Positions 8,775 through 18,258 are shown, numbered from the stretch's first letter. The stretch: 64,000 nucleotides of DNA from Phenylobacterium sp. (GCF_030681155.1 NZ_JAUXXE010000002.1:32625-96624); one strand, 5' to 3'. The notes: generated by a model not told the origin, from the letters alone. Made by a program: numbers and translations.

Positions 8775-9521
8775 ATGAAGCGCCTCCTGATCGCCGCCGC
8801 CGCCTTCCTCATCGCCAGCCCCGCCCTGGCCGGGCAGGCCGTGACGCTGAAGGCCCAGACGCTCGACGCCGACGGGATCGTCACCCTGTCGGATCTGTTC
8901 GATGGCGCAGGCGCCGCCGGCAAGGTCGTCGTCGCCGCCAAGCCAGGCGTCTCCACCGTGCTCGACGCCGCCGCCGTCCAGACCCTGGCCCGCCGCGCCG
9001 GCCTGGATTGGCCCAACGCCGAGGGCCTGCGTCGCATCGTCGTGCGCTCGGGCGCCGATGGCGCCGGCGGTGGTGGAGCTGTCGCCTCGCGCGGCAATGT
9101 CGAGGTCCTCACCTATGCCCGCAGCCTCTCGGCTGGCGAGATCGTCCAGCCGCAGGACCTGGTCTGGGGCAAGGCCGCCGTCGCGCCCAGCGACGCACCC
9201 GGCGACGCCGATGTCGTCATCGGCTTGGCCGCCCGCCGCCCGCTGCGCGCCGGCGCCGCGGTCTCAGCTCGCGATGTCTCGGCTCCGCAGGTCATCAAGG
9301 CCGGCGAACTGATCGTCGTGAACTACCAGGATGGCGGGATCTCGCTGTCGCTCCAGGGCAAGGCGATGGCCGCCGCGGGCCTGGGCGAGACGGTCAGCGT
9401 CCAAAACACCACCTCCAAGAAGATCATTCAGGCCGTCGCCAGCGGCCCGGGCGAGGCCGTGGTCGGCCCCGCCGCCGAACAATTCCGCGCCGCGCGCCGC
9501 ACCCAACTCGCGCTTCGTTAG
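8775..9521 (+). CDS. flgA: FlgA, P-ring assembly chaperone
   Basis: 248 aa with an N-terminal signal peptide (cleavage after ALAGQ, near residue 20). The C-terminal half is a SAF-type domain (ARSLSAGEIVQPQDL, then RRPLRAGAAVSARDV and the GGISLSLQGKAMAAAGLGE segment). FlgA is a periplasmic chaperone that helps FlgI form the P ring. It starts 2 nt after the flgG stop, its ribosome site lying inside flgG. flgI itself is not in this window. Confidence 0.92.
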   Translation: MKRLLIAAAAFLIASPALAGQAVTLKAQTLDADGIVTLSDLFDGAGAAGKVVVAAKPGVSTVLDAAAVQTLARRAGLDWPNAEGLRRIVVRSGADGAGGGGAVASRGNVEVLTYARSLSAGEIVQPQDLVWGKAAVAPSDAPGDADVVIGLAARRPLRAGAAVSARDVSAPQVIKAGELIVVNYQDGGISLSLQGKAMAAAGLGETVSVQNTTSKKIIQAVASGPGEAVVGPAAEQFRAARRTQLALR

Positions 9522-9533
9522 AGAGCCAGTCCC

Positions 9534-10265
9534 ATGCGCCTTTCGATCCTCGCTCTTCTCGCCCTGGCCCCGCTGGCCGCCTGCTCCACCGTCACCGAGG
9601 CGGTGGTGGGCCCCACGCTCGCGCCGGTCGGCTATCCCGCCACCTTGGTCGCCCGCGACCAGCCGACCTTCGTATCGGCACGCGAACCGATGCCCCAGGC
9701 GGCGTCGGCCAACTCGCTGTGGCGCACGGGTGCCCGCGCCTTCTTCATCGACCAGCGCGCCAATCGCGTCGGCGACATCCTGACCGTCCAGATCGACATC
9801 AACGACAGCGCCCAGACCTCCAACGCCTCCAACAGCAGCCGCACCGCGGGCATGAGTTCGGGCGTCGACAACTTCCTGGGCCTGGAGACGAGCCTGGGTC
9901 GCTTCTTCCCCGGCGCCTTCGATCCTTCGAACGCGATCAACACCAACTCGCAGTCGAGCAACCAAGGCTCGGGCGCCGTCACGCGCTCGGAACGGATCTC
10001 ACTGACCATCGCCGCGGTCGTCACCAACGTCCTGCCGAACGGCAACATGGTGATCCAAGGCACCCAGGAAGTCCGCACCAACGCCGAACTGCGCCAGCTC
10101 ACCGTGGCCGGCATCGTGCGCCCGGAAGACATCTCCTCGGCCAATACCATCAGGCACACACAGATCGCCGAAGCCCGCATCAGCTATGGCGGCCGGGGCG
10201 ATATCAGCCGCGTCCAAAAGACCCCCGCCGGCCAGTCGCTGGTGGAGCGCTTCCAGCCGTTCTAA
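9534..10265 (+). CDS. flgH: FlgH, flagellar L-ring lipoprotein
   Basis: 243 aa. The lipobox LAACS (Cys near residue 17) shows a lipid-anchored protein. The family core is present: SLWRTGARAFFIDQRANRVGDILTV, then INDSAQTSN and the C-terminal NGNMVIQGTQEV and GIVRPEDI motifs. FlgH forms the outer-membrane L ring around the rod. Last recognisable flagellar gene of the forward operon. Confidence 0.96.
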   Translation: MRLSILALLALAPLAACSTVTEAVVGPTLAPVGYPATLVARDQPTFVSAREPMPQAASANSLWRTGARAFFIDQRANRVGDILTVQIDINDSAQTSNASNSSRTAGMSSGVDNFLGLETSLGRFFPGAFDPSNAINTNSQSSNQGSGAVTRSERISLTIAAVVTNVLPNGNMVIQGTQEVRTNAELRQLTVAGIVRPEDISSANTIRHTQIAEARISYGGRGDISRVQKTPAGQSLVERFQPF

Positions 10266-10323
10266 CGGCGGAGTTGGATCATTTGGCGCGCGCGGGGGTT
10301 CTCCATTCGAAAGGAGCGTCGTC

Positions 10324-10797
10324 ATGCGTCGTCGCGCGATCATCGGACTGGGACTTTCTTGCCTACTCACCGCCTGCACCCACGGGGGCTATGGCGCGGT
10401 GGATCTAGGCTGGTCGCTGCACCACGCCGAGGGTGAAGGCGCAAAGCTCGCCTATGGACAGCCCGACAGCGACAACGTCTTGCTGATGATGACCTGCCAG
10501 CCCAGGTCCGGTCAGGTGCTGGTCTCCCTGACCGCCCCCGACTCCGTGGGCGTTGAGGCGATTGAGATCGCGTCGAAGGGCCATTCCAGCCGTCTTCCGG
10601 GCGCATCTGCCCCCGCCATGACTGAGGGCTCGTCATGGGTCGAAGCCATCACGCCGGCCACCGATCCGGCCCTGCAGAGCTTCGCCCGCACCGGCGACAT
10701 CGCCGTGATGGAGAACGGCCGCGCCGCGCGCATGCCGGTGCGCCAGGCCGAACGCGCAACGGTCGCTGACTTCTTCGCCGAGTGCCGAGCCGCCTAG
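10324..10797 (+). CDS. Small putative lipoprotein, family unknown
   Basis: 157 aa. The ATG is chosen because AAAGGAG lies 7-8 nt upstream and because it puts a lipoprotein signal (LLTAC, Cys near residue 18) at the N-terminus. Longer in-frame starts would overlap flgH and bury the signal. The mature part has no domain I recognise. It contains a short motif (KLAYGQPDSD...CQPRSGQVLVSL) that recurs in similar form in the next gene (LRYAIPDTD...CVRGSGQVKVFAQL), suggesting tandem paralogues. It could be co-transcribed with flgH (58 nt gap). Confidence 0.7.
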   Translation: MRRRAIIGLGLSCLLTACTHGGYGAVDLGWSLHHAEGEGAKLAYGQPDSDNVLLMMTCQPRSGQVLVSLTAPDSVGVEAIEIASKGHSSRLPGASAPAMTEGSSWVEAITPATDPALQSFARTGDIAVMENGRAARMPVRQAERATVADFFAECRAA

Positions 10798-10829
10798 AGC
10801 CGCCGGAAAGGTGATGCTAGCTTGACGGC

Positions 10830-11330
10830 ATGAAGTTCGCCGTCGCCGCCGCCCTCGCTTCTTTCGTCACCCCGGCCGCCGCCCAAGAGGCCATGGTCTG
10901 GGCGGTCGAGACGCCCAAGGACGCTGATGCGGCCTTGCGCTACGCGATCCCCGACACCGACGCTCAACCCATCGCCTTCGCCTGCGTTCGCGGCTCGGGC
11001 CAAGTTAAGGTGTTCGCCCAGTTGGCGCGGGAGATCGGCGTGAAAATGGACGCAGGCGGCGCCTGGGTCGACAAGGCTGGGGTGCGTGGTCCCTGGCCGA
11101 TGAGCGTCGCGCTGAACTCGGAAGGCGCCAACGCGACCCTGCGCGGCCAGATCCATGTCGATGAGGCGACCGGCGGGTCCTTGGCGATCGCCGAATTCTC
11201 CACCGCAGCGCCGCTGGCGACGGCGTTCCGCAAGACAGGGCTTGTCACACTGACGGCGGCCGGCGAGACGGTCCAACCCCCGCCCGCGCCAAAGTCGATG
11301 GTCCGAAAGTTCCTCGGGGCTTGCAAATAG
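10830..11330 (+). CDS. Small exported protein, paralogue of the preceding gene
   Basis: 166 aa with a signal peptide ending in AAAQ (near residue 19). The mature domain shares with the upstream gene a Trp-start strand, an R/KxAYxxPDxD turn, a single Cys followed by xxGSGQVxV, and a C-terminal FxGxCK/FFAECRAA ending. Each protein keeps one Cys in the middle and one near the C-terminus, which could form a disulphide. Function unknown. The ribosome site is weak (AAAGG about 18 nt upstream). Confidence 0.68.
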   Translation: MKFAVAAALASFVTPAAAQEAMVWAVETPKDADAALRYAIPDTDAQPIAFACVRGSGQVKVFAQLAREIGVKMDAGGAWVDKAGVRGPWPMSVALNSEGANATLRGQIHVDEATGGSLAIAEFSTAAPLATAFRKTGLVTLTAAGETVQPPPAPKSMVRKFLGACK

Positions 11331-11341
11331 ACTCAGCCGAA

Positions 11342-11358
11342 ACGCGCCTTAGGCGCGT
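11342..11358. terminator. Hairpin between convergent genes
   Basis: ACGCGCC-TTA-GGCGCGT is a perfect 7-bp inverted repeat whose loop is the dxs stop codon on the reverse strand. It follows the forward gene ending at 11330. There is no T-run, so intrinsic termination is only possible, not shown. Confidence 0.35.
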
Positions 11359-13265
11359 CGGCCAGCCATCGAGTGGTTGTCAACGCCCAGCGCCGACAAG
11401 GCGCCATGCACGATGCCTTCGGCGTCGAGGCCAGCATCGGCGTACATGATCTCGGGCTTGTCGTGGTCCTGGAAGATGTCCGGCAGGTTCAGCGTGCGCA
11501 CCTTCAACCCACGATCAAGCGCGCCGTGCTGGGCCAGGGCCTGAAGTACGAAGGCGCCGAAGCCGCCCATGGCGCCCTCTTCCACCGTGATCAGCGCCTC
11601 ATGGTCGCGGGCCAGGCGCAGCAGCATGTCGATATCAAGCGGCTTGGCGAAGCGAGCATCGGCGACAGTGGCTGACAGGCCACGCGCGGCCAGCAGGTCA
11701 GCGGCCTTCAGGCACTCGGCCAGGCGGGTGCCGAACGACAGGATGGCCACGGCCGTGCCTTCGCGGACGATGCGGCCCTTTCCGATCTCCAGAGGCTCGG
11801 CGATCTCGGGGATGGCCACGCCGACGCCCTCGCCACGCGGATAGCGGAAGGCCGAGGGGCGGTCGTCGATGGCCACAGCGGTCGCGACCATGCGCGCCAG
11901 ATCCGCCTCGTCGGCGGCGGCCATCAGAACCATGCCGGGCAGAGCCCCCATGAAGCCGATGTCGAAGGAGCCGGCGTGGGTCGCGCCATCGGCGCCCACC
12001 AGACCCGCGCGGTCCATCGCGAAGCGCACAGGCAGGCCCTGGATCGCCACATCGTGGACGACCTGGTCGTAGCCGCGCTGGAGGAAGGTCGAATAGATCG
12101 CGCAGAACGGCTTCATGCCGTCGGCGGCGAGGCCGGCCGCAAAGGTCACGGCGTGCTGCTCGGCGATGCCGACGTCGAACGTGCGCTGCGGGAAGCGTTG
12201 GGCGAACAGGTCCAGGCCGGTGCCGGACGGCATGGCGGCGGTCACGGCGATGATCCGTTCGTCGCGCTCGGCCTGCTTGATCAGTTCCTGGGCGAAGACC
12301 TTGGTGTACTGCGGGGCGGCCGGCTGGCTCTTGGCTTGCTGGCCGGTGACGACGTCGAACTTGGCCACCGCGTGCAGCTTGTCGGCGGCGCTCTCGGCTG
12401 GCGCGTAGCCCTTGCCCTTCTGCGTCACCACATGGACCAGGACCGGTTTGTCCTTGATCTCACGGACATTTTTCAGGATCGGCACCAGGGCTTCGAGGTC
12501 ATGACCATCGATCGGGCCGACATAGTAGAAGCCCAACTCCTCAAACAGTGTGCCGCCGGTGACCATGCCCCGAGCGTATTCCTCGGCCTTGCGGGCAGCT
12601 TCCTGCAGCGGCTTGGGCAACACCTTGGCGACCGACTTGCCGACCTTGCGCAGCGACTGATAACCGCCGCCGGACACCAGCCGGGCCATATAGGCGCTCA
12701 TCCCGCCGACCGGCGGGGCGATCGACATGTCGTTGTCGTTGAGGATGACGGTGAGTTGGCCTGTGGTCTCGCAGGCGTTGTTCATGGCCTCATAGGCCAT
12801 GCCGGCGCTCATCGAGCCGTCGCCGATCACCGCAACCACGCTGTTGTGCTTGCCATGCGCGTCGCGCGCCGCGGCGAAGCCGAGCGCCGCGGAAATCGAA
12901 GTCGCCGCGTGGGCCGCACCGAACGGGTCGTATTCGCTCTCGCTGCGCTTGGTGAAGCCGGAGAGACCGCCGCCCTGGCGCAGGGTGCGGATACGGTCGC
13001 GCCGACCGGTCAGAATCTTGTGCGGATAGGCCTGGTGGCCGACATCCCAGATCAGGATGTCGTCAGGCGTTTCATATACATGGTGCAGCGCCACGGTCAG
13101 TTCGACCACGCCCAGGCCCGCGCCGAAGTGGCCACCGGTCTGCGAGACGGCGTCGATCATTTCGGCGCGCACTTCGTCAGCGAGCTGCCGAAGTTCAGCG
13201 GAATTGAACCCGCGCATGTCCCGGGGATACGAGACCTTGTCGAGCAGAGGCGTGACTGGCGGCAT
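11349..13265 (-). CDS. dxs: DXS, 1-deoxy-D-xylulose-5-phosphate synthase
   Basis: 638 aa, the usual length. It condenses pyruvate and glyceraldehyde 3-phosphate with thiamine diphosphate, the first step of the MEP isoprenoid pathway. Visible motifs are the [16 protein letters not shown] segment (catalytic His), the diphosphate-binding [17 protein letters not shown], and the transketolase middle-domain [17 protein letters not shown] with its catalytic Glu. It is the last gene of xseB-ispA-dxs, an arrangement common in proteobacteria, 27 nt after ispA. Confidence 0.97.
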   Translation of the reverse strand: MPPVTPLLDKVSYPRDMRGFNSAELRQLADEVRAEMIDAVSQTGGHFGAGLGVVELTVALHHVYETPDDILIWDVGHQAYPHKILTGRRDRIRTLRQGGGLSGFTKRSESEYDPFGAAHAATSISAALGFAAARDAHGKHNSVVAVIGDGSMSAGMAYEAMNNACETTGQLTVILNDNDMSIAPPVGGMSAYMARLVSGGGYQSLRKVGKSVAKVLPKPLQEAARKAEEYARGMVTGGTLFEELGFYYVGPIDGHDLEALVPILKNVREIKDKPVLVHVVTQKGKGYAPAESAADKLHAVAKFDVVTGQQAKSQPAAPQYTKVFAQELIKQAERDERIIAVTAAMPSGTGLDLFAQRFPQRTFDVGIAEQHAVTFAAGLAADGMKPFCAIYSTFLQRGYDQVVHDVAIQGLPVRFAMDRAGLVGADGATHAGSFDIGFMGALPGMVLMAAADEADLARMVATAVAIDDRPSAFRYPRGEGVGVAIPEIAEPLEIGKGRIVREGTAVAILSFGTRLAECLKAADLLAARGLSATVADARFAKPLDIDMLLRLARDHEALITVEEGAMGGFGAFVLQALAQHGALDRGLKVRTLNLPDIFQDHDKPEIMYADAGLDAEGIVHGALSALGVDNHSMAGRRA

Positions 13266-13292
13266 GTCTAAACGAATGTTGCTGCTTTGAAT

Positions 13293-14171
13293 TTAGTTTC
13301 GGCGATCTAGCACGAAATCCACGCTGGCCCGCAGGAATTCGGCCCTTGAGCCGAAAGGGTCCAGGTGTGCTTTGGTCTGCTCGGCCAGAAGACTTAGGCG
13401 CTCGCGCGCGGCTTCCGCCCCCAGCAGGGTGACATAGTTGGCCTTGCCCTTGTCAGCGTCCTTGCCGGCTTTCTTGCCAAGCGCGGCGCTGTCACCCTCG
13501 GCGTCCAGCAGGTCGTCCACGATCTGATAGGCCAGGCCGATGTCCTGGGCGAAGGCCATCAGGGCGTGGCGTTCGGCCTCGCCCGCATGGGCCATGATCA
13601 GCGGCAGTTCGAAAGACACTGCGATCAAGGCGCCGGTCTTCAATCGCTGCATGCGCGCGACCGCGCCGAGGTCATCGCGCACGCCCAGCATGTCGATCAT
13701 CTGCCCCCCGCACATGCCCCGAGCGCCGGAGGCCAGGGCCAGGCGCAGCACCATCTCAGCCCGGACATTGCCGTCCTTGTGGGTGTCGGGATGAGCGAGG
13801 ATCTCGAAAGCCACAGTCTGCAGAGCGTCGCCGACGAGCACGGCGGTCGCCTCGTCATAGGCCTTGTGGACGGTCGGCCGGCCACGGCGCATGTCGTCGT
13901 CGTCCATACAGGGCAGGTCGTCATGGACCAGGCTGTAGGCTTGGATGCACTCCAGCGCGCAGGCGGCGCGCAGCACTGCGCGCTCGTCCAGGTCGAACAT
14001 CCTGCCGGTTTCGATGGCGAAGAACGGGCGCAGGCGCTTGCCGGGCCCCAGCGCCGCATAGCGCATGGCTTCGGTCAGGCGGGCCTCCGGTCCCTCGGCG
14101 CGATGCAGCAACTCGTCGAGCGCCACCGTCACCAGATCGGCGGCCTCGGCTACACGCTGTGCAAGGGCCAT
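13293..14171 (-). CDS. ispA: IspA, polyprenyl (farnesyl) diphosphate synthase
   Basis: 292 aa. It joins isopentenyl diphosphate to allylic diphosphates. The two Asp-rich metal-binding motifs are present: [15 protein letters not shown] (first, with the DDxxxxD spacing of bacterial short-chain enzymes) and [11 protein letters not shown] (second). The ATG at 14171 lies 1 nt after the xseB stop, so it is preferred over a longer start inside xseB. The exact product chain length (C15 or C20) cannot be read with certainty. Confidence 0.93.
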   Translation of the reverse strand: MALAQRVAEAADLVTVALDELLHRAEGPEARLTEAMRYAALGPGKRLRPFFAIETGRMFDLDERAVLRAACALECIQAYSLVHDDLPCMDDDDMRRGRPTVHKAYDEATAVLVGDALQTVAFEILAHPDTHKDGNVRAEMVLRLALASGARGMCGGQMIDMLGVRDDLGAVARMQRLKTGALIAVSFELPLIMAHAGEAERHALMAFAQDIGLAYQIVDDLLDAEGDSAALGKKAGKDADKGKANYVTLLGAEAARERLSLLAEQTKAHLDPFGSRAEFLRASVDFVLDRRN

Positions 14172-14172
14172 C

Positions 14173-14415
14173 TCAGTTGAACTCGGCCGGCTCGACGCCC
14201 ACCTGGCCACCGGCTCCCACCACGATCTTCTCGACCCGCAGGCGCGCGGCCTCCAGGCGCTTCTCGCAATGCGCCTTCAGCAGGGCGCCGCGTTCATAGA
14301 GTTCGATGGACTGCTCCAGCGGGGCCTGGCCGGATTCCAGTTGACCGACAATGCGTTCCAACTCCGCGAGAGCCTGTTCGAAGGACAGGGCATCGATGTC
14401 GGCGACGTCGGCCAT
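14173..14415 (-). CDS. xseB: XseB, exodeoxyribonuclease VII small subunit
   Basis: 80 aa, the normal size. It has the family pattern [19 protein letters not shown] followed by [22 protein letters not shown]. It complexes with XseA to degrade single-stranded DNA; xseA is not in this window. First gene of the isoprenoid operon. The ATG has AAGGA about 9 nt upstream, and a TCTAACGT stretch further upstream could be a -10 element. Confidence 0.95.
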   Translation of the reverse strand: MADVADIDALSFEQALAELERIVGQLESGQAPLEQSIELYERGALLKAHCEKRLEAARLRVEKIVVGAGGQVGVEPAEFN

Positions 14416-14482
14416 TTGGAAAAATCCTTAAGAAGCAAGCACGTTAGAGACGGGGATCGGCAGCCGCAACGCCCGAAAGGCG

Positions 14483-15145
14483 TCAGCTGCGCTCGAAACG
14501 GCGGGTGGACCAGTACTTCCAGCCCTGGTTGGCCGTCAGTCGCCAACCCCGCTTACGCAGCGATCGACCGACCATGAAATTGAAGAAGCCATGCGCCAGC
14601 ACCACGACGTCCTGCCCCTGTTCCGCCAATTCGACGATCAGGTCGGCGGCCTGGTCGGCGCGGGCTTCGGCCTCGGCGCGGGTCTCCTGGCCGGCGTGGT
14701 GATTGAAGAACCACCACCAGAAGCGGGCCGTGAACCCCCACACCTTGGGCGACATCTTCAGGAAGCCAGGGAAGCCCGGCGCGGGCAGCGGCGCCTCGAC
14801 GAAGATCGGATTACGGGCGAACTCGCGGCCCCCCACCAGGGCCTGGGTGCTTTCGATCGAGCGCCTGCGCACCGAAGAGATGATGACGTCGGCCTTGGCG
14901 GCCTGCTCCAGCAACTCGCGCGGCGGCGTCTGGCCCGGCCGGATTCCCAGTTCCTCGTAGCGTCCCCAATAGTCCTCATAGCCACGCGCGTTCAGCATCA
15001 CGTCGCGCGCGATGTCGGGCTCGCCATGGCGCGCCAGGATAATCGAGCCCGGACGGGTGGCTACGGTTTTTGGAAGGTCGGCGGTCAAAGCGTCGGCCAT
15101 ATCATTCGAAGGCCCAGATTCGAGCAACCCGGACTCGCCCTTCAC
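14483..15145 (-). CDS. Histidine phosphatase family protein
   Basis: 220 aa. The phosphoglycerate-mutase-like RHG motif ([11 protein letters not shown]) carries the nucleophilic His, and a second conserved His occurs in [10 protein letters not shown]. Between them is an aromatic stretch ([17 protein letters not shown]) that could touch membranes. GTG at 15145 overlaps the stop of the upstream deacetylase-like gene (GTGA), giving coupled translation; ATG at 15100 would remove 15 residues and still keep the whole fold. Substrate unknown. Confidence 0.82.
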   Translation of the reverse strand: MKGESGLLESGPSNDMADALTADLPKTVATRPGSIILARHGEPDIARDVMLNARGYEDYWGRYEELGIRPGQTPPRELLEQAAKADVIISSVRRRSIESTQALVGGREFARNPIFVEAPLPAPGFPGFLKMSPKVWGFTARFWWWFFNHHAGQETRAEAEARADQAADLIVELAEQGQDVVVLAHGFFNFMVGRSLRKRGWRLTANQGWKYWSTRRFERS

Positions 15146-16065
15146 CCCTGCGAGAGAGCCTGAACGTGCGCGAGTGCAGAACGGCCTAGAGCTTCCAGGT
15201 CGTAACCGCCCTCGAGCGAGGAAACAACCCGGCCGCTGCTATGAGCCTGCGCAACACTCATGATCGCCCGCGTCGCCCAGGCGAAATCCTCCGCCTCCAG
15301 GCTTTGACTGGAATCGCCGATCGGGTCGCGCACATGGGCGTCGAAGCCGGCCGAAACGATGATCAGGTCAGGGGCGAAGGCGTCGACATGCGACATCAAG
15401 CCCTCGAATTCCTTGCGCCATGCTTCGCGCGGCGCGCCGGGCGCCACCACGGCGTTCCTGATGTTGCCGGGAACCGGCTCGGACGGATGGCCCGTACCCG
15501 GCCACATCGGCCACTGCTGGACCGAGGCGAAGAACAGATCCTCGCGCCCGCCGAACACCGCCTGGGTGCCATTGCCGTGATGGACATCGAAATCGACGAC
15601 GGCGACCCGTTGCAGTCCCGCCTCCTGCGCGGCCCGCGCGGCGATGGCGACATTGGAGAAAATGCAAAAACCCATCGGCAGGGCCGGCTCGGCATGGTGC
15701 CCGGGCGGCCGCACGGCGCAAAAGGCGCGCTGCACCTGGCCCGAGGCGACATCCCGCACCGCTTGGACGACCGCGCCCGCGGCGCGGCGGGCCGCGATGA
15801 GACTGCCGGGCGACATATAGGTGTCGTCGTCAAGCCGGAGGGTCCCGGCGCGGGGCGCGGCGTCAAATATCCCGTCGACGTAGCTACCCCTGTGGGCCAG
15901 CTCCAGATCCGCGCGGGTCACCAACGGCGCGTCATGCGGGGCCAGCCGCAGGTCGCTGTCAGCCAGGGCGTCCAGAACCGCCGTCAGCCGCGCCGGCCGC
16001 TCGTGATGGCCCTGCCCTGGACGATGGTCCAGCATGTCGGGATGGGTGTAGAGGGCGGTGTCCAT
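15142..16065 (-). CDS. Histone deacetylase/AcuC-type family amidohydrolase
   Basis: 307 aa, the size of bacterial class II HDAC-like enzymes. Active-site residues are visible: the His pair in RPPGHHAEP, the zinc ligands in [10 protein letters not shown], and the later Asp in [12 protein letters not shown]. The family removes acetyl groups from lysines, polyamines or small molecules; the substrate here cannot be told. It precedes the histidine phosphatase in the same transcript and is divergent from the GNAT acetyltransferase gene, an acetylase/deacetylase pairing that may be chance. Confidence 0.9.
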   Translation of the reverse strand: MDTALYTHPDMLDHRPGQGHHERPARLTAVLDALADSDLRLAPHDAPLVTRADLELAHRGSYVDGIFDAAPRAGTLRLDDDTYMSPGSLIAARRAAGAVVQAVRDVASGQVQRAFCAVRPPGHHAEPALPMGFCIFSNVAIAARAAQEAGLQRVAVVDFDVHHGNGTQAVFGGREDLFFASVQQWPMWPGTGHPSEPVPGNIRNAVVAPGAPREAWRKEFEGLMSHVDAFAPDLIIVSAGFDAHVRDPIGDSSQSLEAEDFAWATRAIMSVAQAHSSGRVVSSLEGGYDLEALGRSALAHVQALSQG

Positions 16066-16102
16066 GGAATCTCACCCTAACCTACCGAGGCCGCTAAGCC
16101 GA

Positions 16103-16642
16103 ATGCAGGAACCTGTGATCCGCCGCGCCGACGTCACCGATGCTCGAGCTGTCGCCCAAATCGGCGCGCGAACCTTCAGCGAGACGTTCGCTCATCTTTA
16201 TCCGCCCGAAGACCTCGCCGGGTTCCTGGCCGAAGCCTATGGCCTCGAGCAGACGAAAGCCGATCTGGCCGATCCCAAAAAGGCGATTTGGCTGGTCGAA
16301 ACCGGCGGACACGTCGTCGGTTATGCGCTGGCCGGCCCTTGCGCCCTCCCCCACGCCGAGGTCACTCCCGCATGCGGCGAACTCAAGCGGTTCTACTTGT
16401 TGAAGTCCTCGCAGAATGGCGGTGTCGGCGGTCGCTTATTTGCCGAAGTCATGGCGTGGCTGGAGCGAGACGGGCCGCGCGACCTGTGGATCGGCGTCTG
16501 GTCTGAGAACCTCGGGGCCCAGAGATTCTATGCTCGGCATGGCTTCGCCAAGGTTGGGGAGTACGGCTTCAAGGTGGGCTCGACCGTCGATCACGAGTTC
16601 ATTCTGAGGCGTGTTGCGCAAACAAATTCCACCATTGCGTGA
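16103..16642 (+). CDS. GNAT family N-acetyltransferase
   Basis: 179 aa from the ATG at 16103 (MQEPVIRRADV); longer starts at 16058-16064 would overlap the start of the divergent gene. It has the GNAT pattern: an N-terminal IRRADVTDARAVAQI strand-helix, ELKRFYLL followed by the acetyl-CoA-binding QNGGVGGRLF loop, and the C-terminal SENLGAQRFYARHGF motif. Acceptor unknown. Confidence 0.85.
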   Translation: MQEPVIRRADVTDARAVAQIGARTFSETFAHLYPPEDLAGFLAEAYGLEQTKADLADPKKAIWLVETGGHVVGYALAGPCALPHAEVTPACGELKRFYLLKSSQNGGVGGRLFAEVMAWLERDGPRDLWIGVWSENLGAQRFYARHGFAKVGEYGFKVGSTVDHEFILRRVAQTNSTIA

Positions 16643-16790
16643 GCTTCGCACTTCCGGTTGCAGGATTTGTTGAATAATTGAAGGCAATTAGAGAAATATT
16701 GCTGCGATTTAACAACCTAGACTTTGACGTTGACGTTACATTTTGTCAGGTTCCCGCCAATCATCGCAGTAGCTTGTGGCGACGGGTGGG
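16643..16790. other. AT-rich leader region before recombinase-like gene
   Basis: This 148-base gap is visibly poorer in G+C than its surroundings. It contains runs such as TTGAATAATTGAAGGCAATT and a direct repeat TTGACGTTGACGTT (about 16731-16744). It is a plausible promoter/operator region for the downstream DNA-binding protein. No consensus promoter is convincing. Confidence 0.4.
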
Positions 16791-17285
16791 ATGCTGAAAA
16801 TTGGTTATGTGCGCCTGCGCGACGAGCGCTCGGCGCAAGACACGGCAGTACTGAAAACGATCGGGTGTCATGTGGTCCGGGCTGAAGAGCCCGCCGGGCC
16901 GGTGGCGGACGGGGCGGCAGTGCTGACTTCGATTCTGGACTTCATCGGCGAAGGCGATCAGCTCGTCGTCACCCGCCTGAATCACCTTGCGGCCTCCAGC
17001 CGTGATCTTCTCGACGTCATCGATAGGCTTGAGGCGCGTTGCGCGACCCTTTTCGTCGTTGAATCCGAAATCTGCAGCCAAGGCGAAGGCGGCCGCGCGC
17101 TGCGCGCGGCGCTGGAGGCGGTAGCTTCAGTCGAGCCTCCGGGCGGCGCTCGTCGCCGCAAAGAGGCTCCGACGGACGATATCCGGGCCTTGCAGGCCGC
17201 CGGCGTCGGCCCGGTGGAGATCGCACGGCGCCTTGGCGTGTCGCGCATGACGGTTTGGCGCAAGTTGAAGGCGATGCCGGCCTAA
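16791..17285 (+). CDS. Serine-recombinase-like DNA-binding protein lacking the catalytic Ser
   Basis: 164 aa from the ATG at 16791 (a GTG at 16776 is possible). The N-terminal 110 residues follow the resolvase fold (LKIGYVRL..., GDQLVVTRLNHLA, RDLLDVIDRL), and the C-terminal 40 form a Hin-like helix-turn-helix (IRALQAAGVGPVEIARRLGVSRMTVWRKL). In resolvases the nucleophile follows RV/RL (Ser10 of gamma-delta); here that position is Arg. The Arg corresponding to Arg71 and the Arg45 region are also not kept. It is probably a regulator that uses the fold for dimerisation. No inverted repeats or other transposition genes are nearby. Confidence 0.75.
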   Translation: MLKIGYVRLRDERSAQDTAVLKTIGCHVVRAEEPAGPVADGAAVLTSILDFIGEGDQLVVTRLNHLAASSRDLLDVIDRLEARCATLFVVESEICSQGEGGRALRAALEAVASVEPPGGARRRKEAPTDDIRALQAAGVGPVEIARRLGVSRMTVWRKLKAMPA

Positions 17286-18163
17286 GACGCCCGCTGCTTC
17301 ATGAAATCGATGAACGCGCGCAACGCGCTCGGCACGTCGCGGCTGGGATAATAGAGGAACGGCGCGGGGAATGGCGGCAGCCAATCCTCCATGACGCTCA
17401 CCAGTCGACCCGCCGCAATATGTTCGCGCACCTGACCTTCAAAGGCCGAGCAGAACCCTACGCCGTCCAACGCCGCCCGCAGGAGTAGCGACAGGCTAGT
17501 GGTCACCAGCCGCGCCTCCGGTTCGATCTTGGTGGTCACCCCGTCTCGCTCGAAATCCCACGCTGGCATGACCCCGCTCGGGAAACGTATTCTCACACAC
17601 GGCTTGGTCAGCAGGTCGCGGGGCGCGGACGGCGCGCCGTACTGGGCGATCACCTCCGGGGCCGCGACCAAGGCGTAACGTTGCGGCGCGCCGAGCGAGA
17701 TGGCGATCATATCCTGCGCCAGGCTTTCGTCCCATCGCACCCCGGCGTCGAAGCCCGCCTTGACGATGTCGACAAAGGCCGCTTCGGCGACGATCTCCAG
17801 CCGGACCTTCGGGTACGTCGCCAGGAATTCGGCGACCAGCGGCGCAAGGATCAGTTCGACCGCCGGCTCCGGCGCGTTGATCCGGACGGTTCCCGCCGGC
17901 TCTCCGGGTTCATCGGCGACCTGATCGACCGCCGCGGCGATCTCCAAAAGGGCCGGCGACAACCGGTCCAGCAGGCGCTGGCCCGCCGCGGTGGGCGCGA
18001 CGCTGCGTGTGGTCCTGTTCAGCAGCCTCACGCCGAGCCGCGCCTCGAGATCTCGCACGCTCTTCGACATGCTGGAGGGCGCGACGCCACGCTTGGCCGC
18101 CGCCCGGCGAAAGCTGCGATGACGGGCGACAGCGGCGAAGGCGTCGAGATCGGCCAAATTCAT
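17282..18163 (-). CDS. LysR family transcriptional regulator
   Basis: 293 aa. N-terminal winged helix-turn-helix (residues 1-60: FAAVARHRSFRRAAAKRGVAPSSMSKSVRDLE, split by typical LysR residues), followed by the two-lobed substrate-binding domain (about 90-290) starting at GTVRINAPEPAVE. It is transcribed divergently from an aldo/keto reductase across a 95-nt gap holding nested palindromes, the classic LysR arrangement. Its 3' end overlaps the recombinase-like gene by 4 nt. The likely target is the neighbouring reductase. Confidence 0.93.
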   Translation of the reverse strand: MNLADLDAFAAVARHRSFRRAAAKRGVAPSSMSKSVRDLEARLGVRLLNRTTRSVAPTAAGQRLLDRLSPALLEIAAAVDQVADEPGEPAGTVRINAPEPAVELILAPLVAEFLATYPKVRLEIVAEAAFVDIVKAGFDAGVRWDESLAQDMIAISLGAPQRYALVAAPEVIAQYGAPSAPRDLLTKPCVRIRFPSGVMPAWDFERDGVTTKIEPEARLVTTSLSLLLRAALDGVGFCSAFEGQVREHIAAGRLVSVMEDWLPPFPAPFLYYPSRDVPSALRAFIDFMKQRAS

Positions 18164-18212
18164 TGTGCGAAATCCCGAACAGTTTGTTCTGAACTATGCA
18201 GATTATCGCACA
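18164..18212. promoter_or_regulatory. Candidate LysR operator with nested inverted repeats
   Basis: The gap between the LysR gene and the reductase has an outer perfect inverted repeat, TGTGCGA (18164-18170) and TCGCACA (18206-18212). Inside it lies an inner perfect repeat GAACA-GTT-TGTTC (18177-18189). LysR proteins bind such sites between divergent genes. Function is inferred. Confidence 0.5.
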
Positions 18213-18258
18213 GCCAACGGGGCGCCACCTTCTCCTCAGCTTCGTGAAGGATCACCCG

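Noticed and set aside
9008..10408. 466-codon open frame overlapping flgA and flgH in another frame
   Set aside because: Arg/Pro/Gly-rich shadow typical of high-GC DNA; both overlapped genes are certain.
11976..13271. Long forward open frame (431 codons) opposite dxs
   Set aside because: Antisense shadow of a highly conserved gene; its composition follows codon-position GC bias and no family resemblance is visible.
16776..17285. Mobile element called from the resolvase-like gene
   Set aside because: No terminal repeats, transposase or res-like paired sites seen, and the catalytic Ser is missing.
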